64,000 nt of DNA from a candidate division KSB1 bacterium (GCA_034521575.1 JAXHMJ010000005.1:1550001-1614000), one strand, 5' to 3'; counted from the first letter of the stretch, positions 42,315-51,824 are shown. Notes: a model not told the origin generated them from the sequence alone. Made by a program: numbers and translations.

Positions 42315-43283
42315 ATGAAACGAATCATAACGCATGCCGATTTTGACGGAGTCGTTTGCGCTGCGCTGTGTTCAAAAGCCACAGGCATCAATTATATCAT
42401 GTTCACCCAACCCCGGCTGGTGGCTGAAGCCAGGATTTCCATCACCAAAGATGACATTGTTTGCGACTTGCCCTACCCCCTGGAATGCGGTTTATGGTTC
42501 GATCATCACGAGGGCAATCTGGAGGAACTCAAATACCGCAATATCGATCCATCCGAGATCAAAGGAGAATTTGCTCTCGAGGAGTCTTGTGCGCGGGTTG
42601 TTTTCAACTATTATCAGGATATGGACTTTCCGGATTTTTATGCCGGAATAGTGGATGAAGCGGATATGATCGATGCATTCAATTATCACAGCATCGAAGA
42701 TTGGCGGCGTACAACGCCGGGGAAAATACTGGACAGCACAATCAAATTAAAAGAAGAGAGCGCTGATATAAAGTGGGAATTTTTGCGAAACCTGGTCCGC
42801 CAGCTCCGCGATCGCCCGATTGATAAGGTTGCCAACATGCCCAGTGTTCAAAAACGCTATCGTATCTACAAGAATGAAGAAGAGCGGATGCTTAAAGAGA
42901 TCAAACAAGATGCCGTTTTCCTTGAAAAAGATATTGAACGCAACCTGATTATTCTGGACACCACTCAACATAACCATCGTCCCAATATACTTAAACATCT
43001 CGCTTATCTGGTTTATCCTGATGCGCTGGCGGTATTGCAGATATCAAATTTATATGAACATATGACAAAAACCAATCATTTATCCTTCTCAATGTCCCTG
43101 AGTCTGAATATGACAGATAACAATCACAATAAAAATGTCGGCGATATTATGCGTACTTTAAATTTGGGCGGCGGGCATCCGGGAGCAGGAGCCGGAACCA
43201 TACACTGCTCCAGCAAAGACGAAATGCTCAAAACCAAAGACAGAATTGCCCATGAAATATACGATCTATTCTGTGAACAATAA
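42315..43283 (+). CDS. DHH-family phosphoesterase
   Basis: A 322-residue protein of the DHH superfamily. ITHADFDGVVCAALCSKATG carries the first metal ligands, WFDHHEGN the DHH motif, DEADMIDAF the next acidic pair, and the DHHA1 end motif is GGGHPGAGAG. Relatives are nano-RNases (NrnA), exopolyphosphatases and cyclic-dinucleotide phosphodiesterases; the first Asp motif HADFDG is slightly atypical (usually DxD in HxNPDG), so I leave the substrate open. It precedes a thioesterase gene by 23 bp and probably shares its transcript. Confidence 0.87.
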   Translation: MKRIITHADFDGVVCAALCSKATGINYIMFTQPRLVAEARISITKDDIVCDLPYPLECGLWFDHHEGNLEELKYRNIDPSEIKGEFALEESCARVVFNYYQDMDFPDFYAGIVDEADMIDAFNYHSIEDWRRTTPGKILDSTIKLKEESADIKWEFLRNLVRQLRDRPIDKVANMPSVQKRYRIYKNEEERMLKEIKQDAVFLEKDIERNLIILDTTQHNHRPNILKHLAYLVYPDALAVLQISNLYEHMTKTNHLSFSMSLSLNMTDNNHNKNVGDIMRTLNLGGGHPGAGAGTIHCSSKDEMLKTKDRIAHEIYDLFCEQ

Positions 43284-43306
43284 ACAGGTATGAAACTGGA
43301 GCAAAG

Positions 43307-44080
43307 ATGAAGTTTGATGTAGACCATTTCAATCCCTATTTCACCCTGAATCACACCATATCCTCGTACGATGTGGATGTAGATAAAAAACTCGCGATTC
43401 CCCAAATCTTTTCGTTGTTCCAGGAGATCGCGTATCGCCATGTCGTGCAAACCCCCTGGTCCTGGAAGGCGCTTCAGAATCAAGGCATCGCCTGGGTACT
43501 GAGCAAAATACGCATACACATTAAACAGCTGCCCGTATGGAACGATCGTATAACCATCAAAACCTGGCCCATCGGCGCAGACGGATTGAACGCCTACCGA
43601 CGTTTTTCACTCACGGATTCTGAGGGCCGTGAACTCTTGAATGCTGATTCAAGCTGGCTGATCATCGATGTTCAAAACAGACGGCTGCAGCGCATTAATA
43701 AAGAAGAATTCATGGCAATCGTCCCGGAAGAGGCGGTTGCAATAAAACGCATCGCCAAAATACCGGCTCCATCTGCTTTAAAAATATACGACACGCGGTA
43801 TGTACGCCTGAATGATATGGATATGAACAGTCACGTCAATAATGCATCGTACGTGGAATGGGCATTGGACACGATACCAATGGATTTTTACAAGCTGCAC
43901 ACCATCACCTCAGTGGATGTTGATTTTTTAAGAGAAGTAGAGTACGGCGAAAAAGTGGATATTATCGGTGACGATGAAATAAAGTGCGTTAGATGCAGCG
44001 GGCAGGACAAAGATATGTGCCGGGTTCGCTTTCAATGGGCGCCGCTAAAAAGTACGGATACAACCCAAAAAGCGGGTTAG
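43307..44080 (+). CDS. acyl-ACP thioesterase
   Basis: A 257-residue protein of the FatA/FatB-type bacterial acyl-ACP thioesterase family with two hotdog domains. The first has IPQIFSLFQEIAYRHV, GIAWVLSKIRIHIKQLP and IKTWPIGADGL. The second has YVRLNDMDMNSHVNNASYVE, which carries the catalytic Asn-His pair. It releases free fatty acids from acyl-ACP in the cytoplasm. GGAGC lies just before the ATG. Its stop codon sits inside a 30-bp palindrome that serves as terminator. Confidence 0.92.
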   Translation: MKFDVDHFNPYFTLNHTISSYDVDVDKKLAIPQIFSLFQEIAYRHVVQTPWSWKALQNQGIAWVLSKIRIHIKQLPVWNDRITIKTWPIGADGLNAYRRFSLTDSEGRELLNADSSWLIIDVQNRRLQRINKEEFMAIVPEEAVAIKRIAKIPAPSALKIYDTRYVRLNDMDMNSHVNNASYVEWALDTIPMDFYKLHTITSVDVDFLREVEYGEKVDIIGDDEIKCVRCSGQDKDMCRVRFQWAPLKSTDTTQKAG

Positions 44081-44101
44081 CCGGAATTCCGGCTAACCCG
44101 C
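44072..44101. terminator. perfect 30-bp palindrome closing the thioesterase gene
   Basis: Arms GCGGGTTAGCCGG and CCGGCTAACCCGC with centre AATT; every base pairs. The TAG stop of the thioesterase gene lies in the left arm. There is a moderate A/T-rich run on both sides and the genes converge, so it probably stops transcription in both directions. Confidence 0.75.
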
Positions 44102-44130
44102 CAATATAATAAAAGGAAATTGAAAAAGGC

Positions 44131-45105
44131 TTACAGACGATTTAACCAATTGCGTGCTTTGCCGGCGTATTCACTGTCCGGGTATTCGTTTAGCAATCTC
44201 TGCAGAACATTTCTGGCATTGTCATTATTGCCCATTTTCATATAAGAGCGTCCCAGCATAATCAGAGCATCATCAAACTTGTAAGAGGAACTGTAATTCA
44301 ATACAGCCTGGAAAGACTGAACCGCCTGGGAATAATTTCCCTGAGCAAACTGACATTCTCCAATCCAGTATTGACAATTACTGGCCAGCTTGTGATCCGG
44401 ATACTGATTTAGGAGAGACCGGAATGATGACATGGCGGATGAATAATTGCGGTTATAGAACTGTTGAACAGCGTCTTCATAAACCATTTTGTAATTGCCG
44501 CCACCGGTCACAGGGGCTGTTCCCATTTGTCCCTCAACTTCATTCAATTCGCGTTCCAGACTGCGGATACGCTCTTCCTGGGAAGCAATTTGCGCTTCAA
44601 GTTCGTTGATATTCTTTTCCTTGCTTTGTAATTCCTGATTCAAATTTTGAACCCGGGACTGTAATTCACTATAATCCGTTCCTTGCGCTTCTGGTCTCGG
44701 CGCGCCGCTCTCTTCCCAGACGATCTCGCCTTGCTGTCCGCTTTCGGGCTCCAGTTGGAACTCTTCCAGACCGGAAAAGGATTCTTCCTGTGCAGGAGCT
44801 TCGGCAGCGCCCATGTAATAGGTCAGGCCGAGACGTCCGTTCAGGTATCCGTCGCTATTGCTGCCATAGATGGACATGTACCCGCCGTCCAGATCATCCG
44901 TGTCTGTGAACCGATAATCAACATACGCGTTCATCCCCCATTTGGGAGACAGCAGAAAATCAAATCCGCCACCCACGATATACGAAGGCGCCGAATAGGT
45001 TTCACCGTCATTGCTTGCAACATCTTGTTGGTATTGTGTATTTGCGGTATTGGGATTGGAAAACTCTTCATTATACACAGACTCGGTAAAACGTATCATC
45101 CGCAA
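44131..45105 (-). CDS. outer-membrane barrel / coiled-coil / TPR protein, C-terminal part (frameshifted)
   Basis: It contains the end of a small beta-barrel (VGGGFDFLLSPKWGMNAYVD, GYLNGRLGLTYYMG), then a Glu/Gln-rich linker and a coiled coil (about 145-200, LQSKEKNINELEAQIASQEE). The TPR domain is YbgF/CpoB-like (AVQQFYNRNYSSAMSSFRSL, YWIGECQFAQGNYSQAVQSF). In proteobacteria YbgF partners the Tol-Pal machinery; a barrel fused to this module is unusual. The frame joins the N-terminal part near 45090 after a net one-base gain or two-base loss. Confidence 0.8.
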   Translation of the reverse strand: MRMIRFTESVYNEEFSNPNTANTQYQQDVASNDGETYSAPSYIVGGGFDFLLSPKWGMNAYVDYRFTDTDDLDGGYMSIYGSNSDGYLNGRLGLTYYMGAAEAPAQEESFSGLEEFQLEPESGQQGEIVWEESGAPRPEAQGTDYSELQSRVQNLNQELQSKEKNINELEAQIASQEERIRSLERELNEVEGQMGTAPVTGGGNYKMVYEDAVQQFYNRNYSSAMSSFRSLLNQYPDHKLASNCQYWIGECQFAQGNYSQAVQSFQAVLNYSSSYKFDDALIMLGRSYMKMGNNDNARNVLQRLLNEYPDSEYAGKARNWLNRL

Positions 45106-45478
45106 TATTAAACGTAAAATTGGTTATTCCCACACCTGCACTCACAAATGGCCGGAAACGTGACGTGAGCAGGTTAAACTGACCTTTCAGATCAGCATTG
45201 AGGACAGTGGTGTAGAAATGACGTTCGAAAAATCCGTCATTCAATTCACCATAACCGGCGCTGAGTGCGAAATTCAACCGTTGACTCATAAAATACCGAA
45301 GCGACGCTTCAGAAGCCAACCCCAATCCTGCCGGCTGTAAATCGCTGTAAACATGCTGCACTCCAACATTTACACCAATACCAAACTTGGATTGGCTCCA
45401 GCCCGCCTGAGCCCATAGTCCTGTGTTCAACAGGAACACCGCAGACAGAAAAAACAATGTCATCTTTTTCAAATTCAT
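45071..45478 (-). CDS. outer-membrane barrel / coiled-coil / TPR protein, N-terminal part (frameshifted)
   Basis: The start at 45478 follows AAGGGAG. A signal peptide (MTLFFLSAVFLLNTGLWAQA) precedes the first strands of an OmpA-type eight-stranded barrel (FGIGVNVGVQHVYSDLQPAG, LNFALSAGYGELNDGFFERH, FRPFVSAGVGITNFTFNIAD). After FNIADD the frame is wrong and ends at 45071. Together with the other part the protein would be about 455 residues. Confidence 0.8.
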   Translation of the reverse strand: MNLKKMTLFFLSAVFLLNTGLWAQAGWSQSKFGIGVNVGVQHVYSDLQPAGLGLASEASLRYFMSQRLNFALSAGYGELNDGFFERHFYTTVLNADLKGQFNLLTSRFRPFVSAGVGITNFTFNIADDTFYRVCV

Positions 45479-45515
45479 TTCAATCTCCCTTCTATAGGTC
45501 CCCACATTTTTGCGC

Positions 45516-46079
45516 CTATTGATTGTTCAACAGCTCTTCGAAACGGTCTTTAAATTCTTCGGGCAGGATGGATTTCAATGTAATATCCTGTCCCGTATTC
45601 TGATTATACGCATCCAAAAGTGTATATATTTGCAGTATCAGAGCATCTGTTTCCTGCTCAGACTGATCGGAAAAATTATGACGCAAATCAAGCAACTTGT
45701 CGCCTAATTTATCAAAATAGTATTGAGATAATGACTCGGAAATCAGATGTTTTACTTTTTTATCAAGATCCATTTTCTGATGAACAACATTTTTGATCGT
45801 ATTTTTTAGCTGCACCTGCTTGTGATACTTTTGCAGTGCAGGATTTACTCCCATGTAAAGCAATAATGAAGGAGTTCGATCATAATAATCAGTATCCTGG
45901 GCAAGATTCTCTAAAATATACTGTTCAATCGTTTTGCGCTCAGCCACGGGCAGCGGACGATCGGTCGTATATCGAATAGAATTGGCTTCTTTCGCATAGG
46001 TTATCTTGCACAGCACCTTTAAAGATGAAAAATAATACAGGTCGTTCATCTTGTTTTTTCTGTTCTGGTTCAGAGTCAT
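45516..46079 (-). CDS. protein of unknown function
   Basis: A 187-residue charged, mostly helical protein with no signal peptide (SLKVLCKITYAKEANSIRYT, KHLISESLSQYYFDKLGDKL). An alternative start at 46049 (MNDLYYFSS) is possible; neither has a clear ribosome-binding site. No family was recognised. It is 37 bp upstream of the barrel/TPR gene on the same strand and may be co-transcribed with it. Confidence 0.65.
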   Translation of the reverse strand: MTLNQNRKNKMNDLYYFSSLKVLCKITYAKEANSIRYTTDRPLPVAERKTIEQYILENLAQDTDYYDRTPSLLLYMGVNPALQKYHKQVQLKNTIKNVVHQKMDLDKKVKHLISESLSQYYFDKLGDKLLDLRHNFSDQSEQETDALILQIYTLLDAYNQNTGQDITLKSILPEEFKDRFEELLNNQ

Positions 46080-46316
46080 TTTTCATATTCACATTTGCTT
46101 AAATGCAACTACTATGCCATAACGAATAGTAATCACTGGTTTTATCACACTTTTTTATCAAGCCGTTTTGCGCAAAAGGAGATTGTTTGTTTTCCGGAAA
46201 ACATAAAAAATTCAAATCTCAACGTATTAATTATATAGTAGTTGTCAAAACTCATCGAATTGTTATCAAGCTCCCCCCACTAATTGCCTTTGAATTGTTT
46301 TTATTAAACTTAATAA

Positions 46317-48047
46317 CTATCGCACAATAGCAATTTTCTGAGGTTTAATACTATTAACATTCAAACCAAGGATATAAATTCCACTTGAAACCGATTTTCC
46401 CGCGTCATCCTGGCCGTCCCAAACATAGACAAAATCACCTGCTGGACGATATCCCAATTCTTGGCGGCGGACCAATCTTCCGCTGCTGGAATAGATGGAA
46501 ACGATACAATTGTCCGATTCCTGGGTCAAACGGATACAACATTGTATACCTTGGATGTGATCATCGATTTTATAGGGATTGGGAAACAGGGATACAATAG
46601 ATGATTCAAGTTTTTGTTGATTACTCATATCCATTTCCAGAGAATACGGCCGTTTTAGATATGTTTGATCCGTGGTCGGTTGTTCTATATTTACGGCAGC
46701 GATCCAGAAATCGGTTAAAACAGAAGCCGTGATCATATGCGGGTCTTGTCCCGGTGAGACATAATAGTCAAACGAATGATTAAACTGCGGCAGGAACGAA
46801 ATATACATCCAGTTTTCAGCGGCTTCAAATGCGGGAGAAATGGTGACACGACCCAGCGTAGCAAGACCGACCTTGAAATAAGCAGCCGCATAAAGCGCAA
46901 GCTGCTCGTCGATCAACATATTTTCATCAAGTATGAGATCATTCACAGACTCCAGTTCGGGATAATGGGCGCCCTCGGAATAAAAACGCACAGAATCCGC
47001 CCGTTCACCTGTGTAAAAATTCCAAATCGCATGATCAACAACTTCCTGCGTCAAACTGCTGCCGTAATTCTGCAGTACATGATCAACGGCCTCGATCGCT
47101 TCACGTGTCTCGAACGCTTCCCAGATATCCCTGATGATAGAGCGGCCATATTTTTTTGTGAGCATAAAATGAAACAAACCAAGCCCGTATTCGCGCAGGC
47201 CGTTCGAGATGTGTAGAGAATTGTGGAGATGTAAAAAGTAATAACTCAAATACTGAAAATAATCATTGACCGAGTCATAGGCCATATCCTCCATCCAGAC
47301 AGAACAGGATTCGAACAACCAGACCGGATCGAGCTGTGTAGTTTGATAACTTCGGTATCCCATCTGAATCAAATGAAACAATTCATGCGCCACGGTAACG
47401 CGCATGGCTTCATCTCCCGTTGTAAAGGTGTGGGAGAAATCATTATCCATTTCAATAAATCCGGTATAATCATAGGGCTTATCTGTTGACAGAACCTCAT
47501 ATTCCGCAGTCGTCCAGCCGTAATCGTAGATATTGTGTACATAGACATCCCATTCATTTCCGTCAACACCCTGATCAGGCGGCGGCGGATTAAAACCGAG
47601 GGTATCCACCTCAAAATGGTACATCTGATCAAAAGTGGCTGCAATTTTCCGGATAAAATCGGGATCGGAAGAGTCCGGTCCGGAAAGGGTATAATGAATT
47701 CGAAACCGTCCGGACGGACTTTGTATGGATTGATCGAGGTTTGCGGGACGCGATAGCGCTTTTTGCAGAACTTGTTGTTCATGCCCGTGTGCGTGATCAA
47801 GCAGACGTTTCGCTTCCGCCGCCAACAGCGTTCCTTTTCTTGAGACTTGCGCTGGATACCCGCGCCATTCTTCAGGCAATCGTTCTGGGCCTCGCAAAGC
47901 CTGCAGCTGATAAGCCACATATTCAGCCCGGGTTAATTCACCGGTATCGTAAGCATTCTGCAGCGCCTGCTGTACGGTTAGCGTCTCCCCGTGGGCCTGA
48001 AAAACAAGGAAAAGAATAAAGAAAAGAATATGGACTCGTATGATCAT
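46317..48047 (-). CDS. secreted HExxH metalloprotease with FlgD-like C-terminal domain
   Basis: A 576-residue exported protein. The signal peptide (VHILFFILFLVFQAHGET) follows AAGGA. The zinc site is VAHELFHLIQMGY with downstream Glu in WLFESCSVWMEDMA, the pattern of secreted gluzincin-like peptidases found as MXAN_6640-type proteins. The C-terminus is an FlgD/Por-secretion-like Ig domain (SLFPNPYKIDDHIQG, WDGQDDAGKSVSSGIYILGL, KIAIVR), like that of the DUF11 protein at 35.6 kb. It should act outside the cell. The substrate is unknown. Confidence 0.82.
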   Translation of the reverse strand: MIIRVHILFFILFLVFQAHGETLTVQQALQNAYDTGELTRAEYVAYQLQALRGPERLPEEWRGYPAQVSRKGTLLAAEAKRLLDHAHGHEQQVLQKALSRPANLDQSIQSPSGRFRIHYTLSGPDSSDPDFIRKIAATFDQMYHFEVDTLGFNPPPPDQGVDGNEWDVYVHNIYDYGWTTAEYEVLSTDKPYDYTGFIEMDNDFSHTFTTGDEAMRVTVAHELFHLIQMGYRSYQTTQLDPVWLFESCSVWMEDMAYDSVNDYFQYLSYYFLHLHNSLHISNGLREYGLGLFHFMLTKKYGRSIIRDIWEAFETREAIEAVDHVLQNYGSSLTQEVVDHAIWNFYTGERADSVRFYSEGAHYPELESVNDLILDENMLIDEQLALYAAAYFKVGLATLGRVTISPAFEAAENWMYISFLPQFNHSFDYYVSPGQDPHMITASVLTDFWIAAVNIEQPTTDQTYLKRPYSLEMDMSNQQKLESSIVSLFPNPYKIDDHIQGIQCCIRLTQESDNCIVSIYSSSGRLVRRQELGYRPAGDFVYVWDGQDDAGKSVSSGIYILGLNVNSIKPQKIAIVR

Positions 48048-48058
48048 AAAAACAATCC

Positions 48059-49375
48059 TTAACTTTTCTGTCGAAACGTCATTCGAATGGGAACACCATA
48101 AAAGCCGAAACGCTGTCGAATTTGATTTTCCAGATACTTTTTATAATTTGCTCTGATACCTTTAGGCTCATTGGTGAAAAACACAAAGCGTGGCGGCGCA
48201 CTTTTGACCTGGGTCACATAATTAATTTTCACCCATTTTGTGCCAAAAGCCGGGGGATGATGTTCTTCCACGGCATCCCGAAGCATCTGGTTCAAATCAG
48301 CGGTTTTAACCTTGCGCTGACGCTCTTTAAAAACGGCAAGCGCACTGTCCAACAGTCTGAAAATGCGTTGACGGGTCAGGGCGGAAATAAAGAGAATGGG
48401 AAGATAATTGAGATCATGCAAATCCCGCTGCATATCCAGTTCAAATTCTCTTGCCGTCATTGTATTTTTTTCTATCAAATCCCATTTATTCACACCGATG
48501 ACCACACCCTTGCCTTCGTCTATGGCCATTTTGATAATCTTTTTATCCTGATCCGTCATACCGCTTGCGGCATCCACAAGCACAATAGCCACATCACAGC
48601 GTCGCAACGCATTGATGGTTCGAACCACGCTGAAATACTCGATACTTTCGTGTACCCTTGCTTTTTTTCTCAATCCAGCCGTATCCACCAGCACAATATC
48701 CCGTTCGTTATATCGTACTGATGTATCGATCGCATCGCGCGTGGTTCCGGGTATCTCTGTAACCAATTGCTTTTCCGCACCGAGAATTCCGTTAATATAG
48801 GATGATTTGCCCACATTCGGGCGGCCCAAAACCGCCAGCATCAGTTCACCGGATTTTTCGTCCGGCTCTGTTTCTTCTTGAGAAAGATGGGAAATAACAA
48901 TATCCAGAAAATCTCCAATATTTCGACCGTTCAGAGCAGCCAGCGGCACCGGTTCTCCCAGTCCCAGACTGTGAAACTCGGCAGCATCCATCTCGCGCTC
49001 CTGGTTATCGACTTTATTCACGGCAACCACAACCCGGCTGCCGGAACGGCGCAGTTTGTTGGCGATCTCCTGATCCAGAGAAGTAATGCCAACCGTCACG
49101 TCGACTAGAAAAAGGATCAGATCTGCATCTTTTATGGCAAGATCAATTTGATCCCGGATAGCGGCATCAAACACATCATCAGAACCGGGTATATAGCCGC
49201 CGGTGTCAAACAAATCAAATTCCACGCCGGCCCAATCCGCTTCGGCATAATTGCAATCCCGGGTAACCCCGGGTTCGTCATGCACAATAGCCAGACGGCG
49301 CTGCAAAATCCTGTTAAACAAGGTTGATTTGCCCACATTGGGACGGCCCAGTATCGCGATAATCGGTTTTTTCAA
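48059..49375 (-). CDS. der: ribosome-assembly GTPase Der (EngA)
   Basis: A 438-residue protein with two tandem GTPase domains (GRPNVGKSTLFNRI near residue 9; GRPNVGKSSYINGI near residue 187) and the C-terminal KH-like domain (KINYVTQVKSAPPRFVFFTN). Both G4 motifs (NKVD, NKWD) are present. It is essential for 50S maturation. It starts with TTG at 49375, overlapping the preceding gene's stop by 4 nt (TTGA), so translation is coupled to the DUF512 gene. The ORF is intact. Confidence 0.97.
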   Translation of the reverse strand: MKKPIIAILGRPNVGKSTLFNRILQRRLAIVHDEPGVTRDCNYAEADWAGVEFDLFDTGGYIPGSDDVFDAAIRDQIDLAIKDADLILFLVDVTVGITSLDQEIANKLRRSGSRVVVAVNKVDNQEREMDAAEFHSLGLGEPVPLAALNGRNIGDFLDIVISHLSQEETEPDEKSGELMLAVLGRPNVGKSSYINGILGAEKQLVTEIPGTTRDAIDTSVRYNERDIVLVDTAGLRKKARVHESIEYFSVVRTINALRRCDVAIVLVDAASGMTDQDKKIIKMAIDEGKGVVIGVNKWDLIEKNTMTAREFELDMQRDLHDLNYLPILFISALTRQRIFRLLDSALAVFKERQRKVKTADLNQMLRDAVEEHHPPAFGTKWVKINYVTQVKSAPPRFVFFTNEPKGIRANYKKYLENQIRQRFGFYGVPIRMTFRQKS

Positions 49376-50646
49376 TTTTGTACTCTTTTTAATAATTCAG
49401 CAAATGAATATTTGAATTGCACAAGCGGACGATTCAATTCAGCACTCAAATCATTCATCGTCCAGTCATCCAAAAACACATCATTGTAATTTAAGCAATT
49501 TGGAGGTAAAACCACAACCTCATTTTCGGATTTTCCGAAAGAATGTGCAATATCTCTTCCGGTCAGCAATCCCGAAACAGTGACGCCGCCGCCGAAAAAT
49601 TGGTTTTTTACCGGATGAGACCGAACAGAAAGACCAGAGATTGCGTTCAGTTCCGGTAAAATCCGCTGTTCGAGAGTCTCGACTGCCAGTTCTCCGGTCA
49701 CAAAGACCAGCTCCCGGTCCGGCAGCGCTTTGGGCAAATCCTGAATCTCTTGCTCAAAATCATCCAGAAATTTCCGGGTCATTCCCACACCGTTTTCAAT
49801 TTGATGAAAATCCTCATAGCGCTCAGCCCGGGGCAGCGGTCGGGCCGCGAGTATATAAAATTCATCCGCGAGATATACAAAATTTGATTGCAGGGTCTGC
49901 CGGAATCCAAGAGCCTGCGCTTCAATCCAATCTATGATTTTTCCGGCCAAACGCGGCGTAACCGGTGAAATCGGTGTTAGATGGTCACGATGTCCGGTTA
50001 ATCCAACGGGAACAACAGCGACTGTCTTGATCCAGGGATAGTACATTGACAGTCGATGGATGGTATCCTCAAGCACCTCGCCGTCGTTAAAACCCGGACA
50101 TAGTACAATTTGTGCATGCATTTCGATCTGATGCGCTGCCAGAAAATTTAACTTCTCAATCAGGCAATCATCCCGCTTTAAACCCAGCATTTTTTGGCGC
50201 ACTTTGGGATCTAAAGCGTGAACCGAAATATACAAAGGCGACAAATGCTGTTCAGCGATCCGCTGTATATCTTTTTTCGAAAAATTGGTCAGCGTAACAT
50301 AATTACCGTACAAAAAAGACATACGATAATCCTCATCCTTGAACAACAGAGGTGATCGGACATGGGGCGGATTTTGATCCACAAAGCAGAAAACACAGTG
50401 ATTGCCGCAACCTTTGCATGTCATTTCCTTGAAATCGAGTCCCAGATCAAATTCGTCATCACCCTCGATTTCATAGAGAGTGAGTTCGCCGTTGCGTTCG
50501 ATCAGCATATCCATATTGTCATCACGATAAAAATGATAATCCAGAATATCACGAATCGGATGGTCGTTAATCGATAAAAGCAGATCCCCAACTTGAATCC
50601 CCAATTCTTTAGCAGGACTGTTATGTTTTACTTTTAATATTTTCAA
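49372..50646 (-). CDS. DUF512 radical-SAM-like protein with N-terminal PDZ domain
   Basis: A 424-residue protein. The N-terminal PDZ-like domain (VKHNSPAKELGIQVGDLLLS) is followed by a radical-SAM cysteine cluster (MTCKGCGNHCVFCFVDQNPP). The DUF512 domain is at the C-terminus (VTGELAVETLEQRILPELNA, VTVSGLLTGRDI, LPPNCLNYNDVFLDDWT). The reaction is not known. In many bacteria this gene is immediately upstream of der, as here with a 4-nt overlap, suggesting a link to ribosome biogenesis or GTPase maturation, but that is inference. Confidence 0.93.
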   Translation of the reverse strand: MKILKVKHNSPAKELGIQVGDLLLSINDHPIRDILDYHFYRDDNMDMLIERNGELTLYEIEGDDEFDLGLDFKEMTCKGCGNHCVFCFVDQNPPHVRSPLLFKDEDYRMSFLYGNYVTLTNFSKKDIQRIAEQHLSPLYISVHALDPKVRQKMLGLKRDDCLIEKLNFLAAHQIEMHAQIVLCPGFNDGEVLEDTIHRLSMYYPWIKTVAVVPVGLTGHRDHLTPISPVTPRLAGKIIDWIEAQALGFRQTLQSNFVYLADEFYILAARPLPRAERYEDFHQIENGVGMTRKFLDDFEQEIQDLPKALPDRELVFVTGELAVETLEQRILPELNAISGLSVRSHPVKNQFFGGGVTVSGLLTGRDIAHSFGKSENEVVVLPPNCLNYNDVFLDDWTMNDLSAELNRPLVQFKYSFAELLKRVQN

Positions 50647-50696
50647 AAAGCTCCCGTTTTTTCACCATTTAACCCATCAATCGGGCAACTGTTCCT

Positions 50697-51824
50697 TTAA
50701 ATCATAGACTCTAACACCTGTTCCAGGTTGTGCACCGCTTTCAACGCATCGAGTCCGGAAAGCGGCTGATTGGGATAAAACCGGCCGGAGTTTTCCCGGG
50801 CCTGCATAATACCGAGTTCTGTTACCAGATTAATTGCATTGTAGGCATAATTCACACGTTTTACATCGGGGAAAACCGAAGGCTGGTTGATATAGCGAGT
50901 GGTAATATCCTGGCCCAAATAATGAACCATGACATTCTGACAGACAAGCGCGGCATCGCGGCGTTTTAAAATCTGATCCGACCGGAATGTCTGATCGGGA
51001 TACACGTCCATGACATTGGCGCGCACCAGTTTTCGAATGCTGTTTTCAGCCTGATGGTCTTTGATATCTCGTATCGTTCTGTCCTGCTGCAGAATCCCCT
51101 CCGATGGAACCGGTCCCTGAAATCCATCTCCATAGCCGATAGGCTGGTTCTGCTGCAATTTTTTATACAATTGTATTTCAGCATCAAGCAACGCAGCAAA
51201 ATCGCCCCGGGTCACAGAATCTTTCAGGGCAATTGCTGTAGCGGTCTGAGTGACTGGATTCTGCCGGCTAACCCGGTTGATTTCACTCAACAGGCTGTCC
51301 GCTTTGGCGGACTCGATCGTTTGCAGCATTTGCCGCAACAGCCCCGCAGCAGATTCCAGTTTGGCCGCCTGCTTGAGAGCGAGGGCCTTGTAAAACAGGG
51401 CATCTGTATGACCGGGTTTTTTGTCCAAAGCCCGGTCAAAACACTGAACAGCATCGTTTAACCCGTTATCATCTTTCCGCGCCCGCATCAGCAAACGGCC
51501 CTTGAACACATAGACGTCCGCTGTTGGTTTGTGACGCATCGCCTTTTTCATATAGTCAAAGGCCAAATCAGTTTTGCCATAGGTACCGATAACAAAGGCG
51601 AGGCCGGCCCATCCCGGCGCGAACGTAGAATCCTGCTTCACGGCTTTATGAAAAAATTGAGCGGCGGTCTTTAGACTATCCTGCTCAAGCAAAATCAGAC
51701 CCTGATCATAATAGGCTGTCGGTGATTCAGACTCCGGCCTCGGTACCAGGGTTGGGGCGCAAGCGGTCATAAAAACGATCGATGCAACCGGCAAAACCAG
51801 CAATAATGTACCAAAACGATGCAT
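50697..51824 (-). CDS. TPR lipoprotein with C-terminal SLH-like domain
   Basis: A 375-residue lipoprotein: MHRFGTLLLVLPVASIVFMT followed by ACAP, a lipobox with Cys at about 22. Three to four TPR-type repeats follow (AYYDQGLILLEQDSLKTAAQ, GWAGLAFVIGTYGKTDLAFD, ALFYKALALKQAAKLESAAG). The C-terminal part looks like S-layer-homology sequence (LVRANVMDVYPDQTFRSDQI, LVTELGIMQARENSGRFYPN). I start at the ATG 51824, which gives a proper lipoprotein signal; the upstream in-frame TTG does not. It probably sits in the outer membrane. Confidence 0.8.
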   Translation of the reverse strand: MHRFGTLLLVLPVASIVFMTACAPTLVPRPESESPTAYYDQGLILLEQDSLKTAAQFFHKAVKQDSTFAPGWAGLAFVIGTYGKTDLAFDYMKKAMRHKPTADVYVFKGRLLMRARKDDNGLNDAVQCFDRALDKKPGHTDALFYKALALKQAAKLESAAGLLRQMLQTIESAKADSLLSEINRVSRQNPVTQTATAIALKDSVTRGDFAALLDAEIQLYKKLQQNQPIGYGDGFQGPVPSEGILQQDRTIRDIKDHQAENSIRKLVRANVMDVYPDQTFRSDQILKRRDAALVCQNVMVHYLGQDITTRYINQPSVFPDVKRVNYAYNAINLVTELGIMQARENSGRFYPNQPLSGLDALKAVHNLEQVLESMI

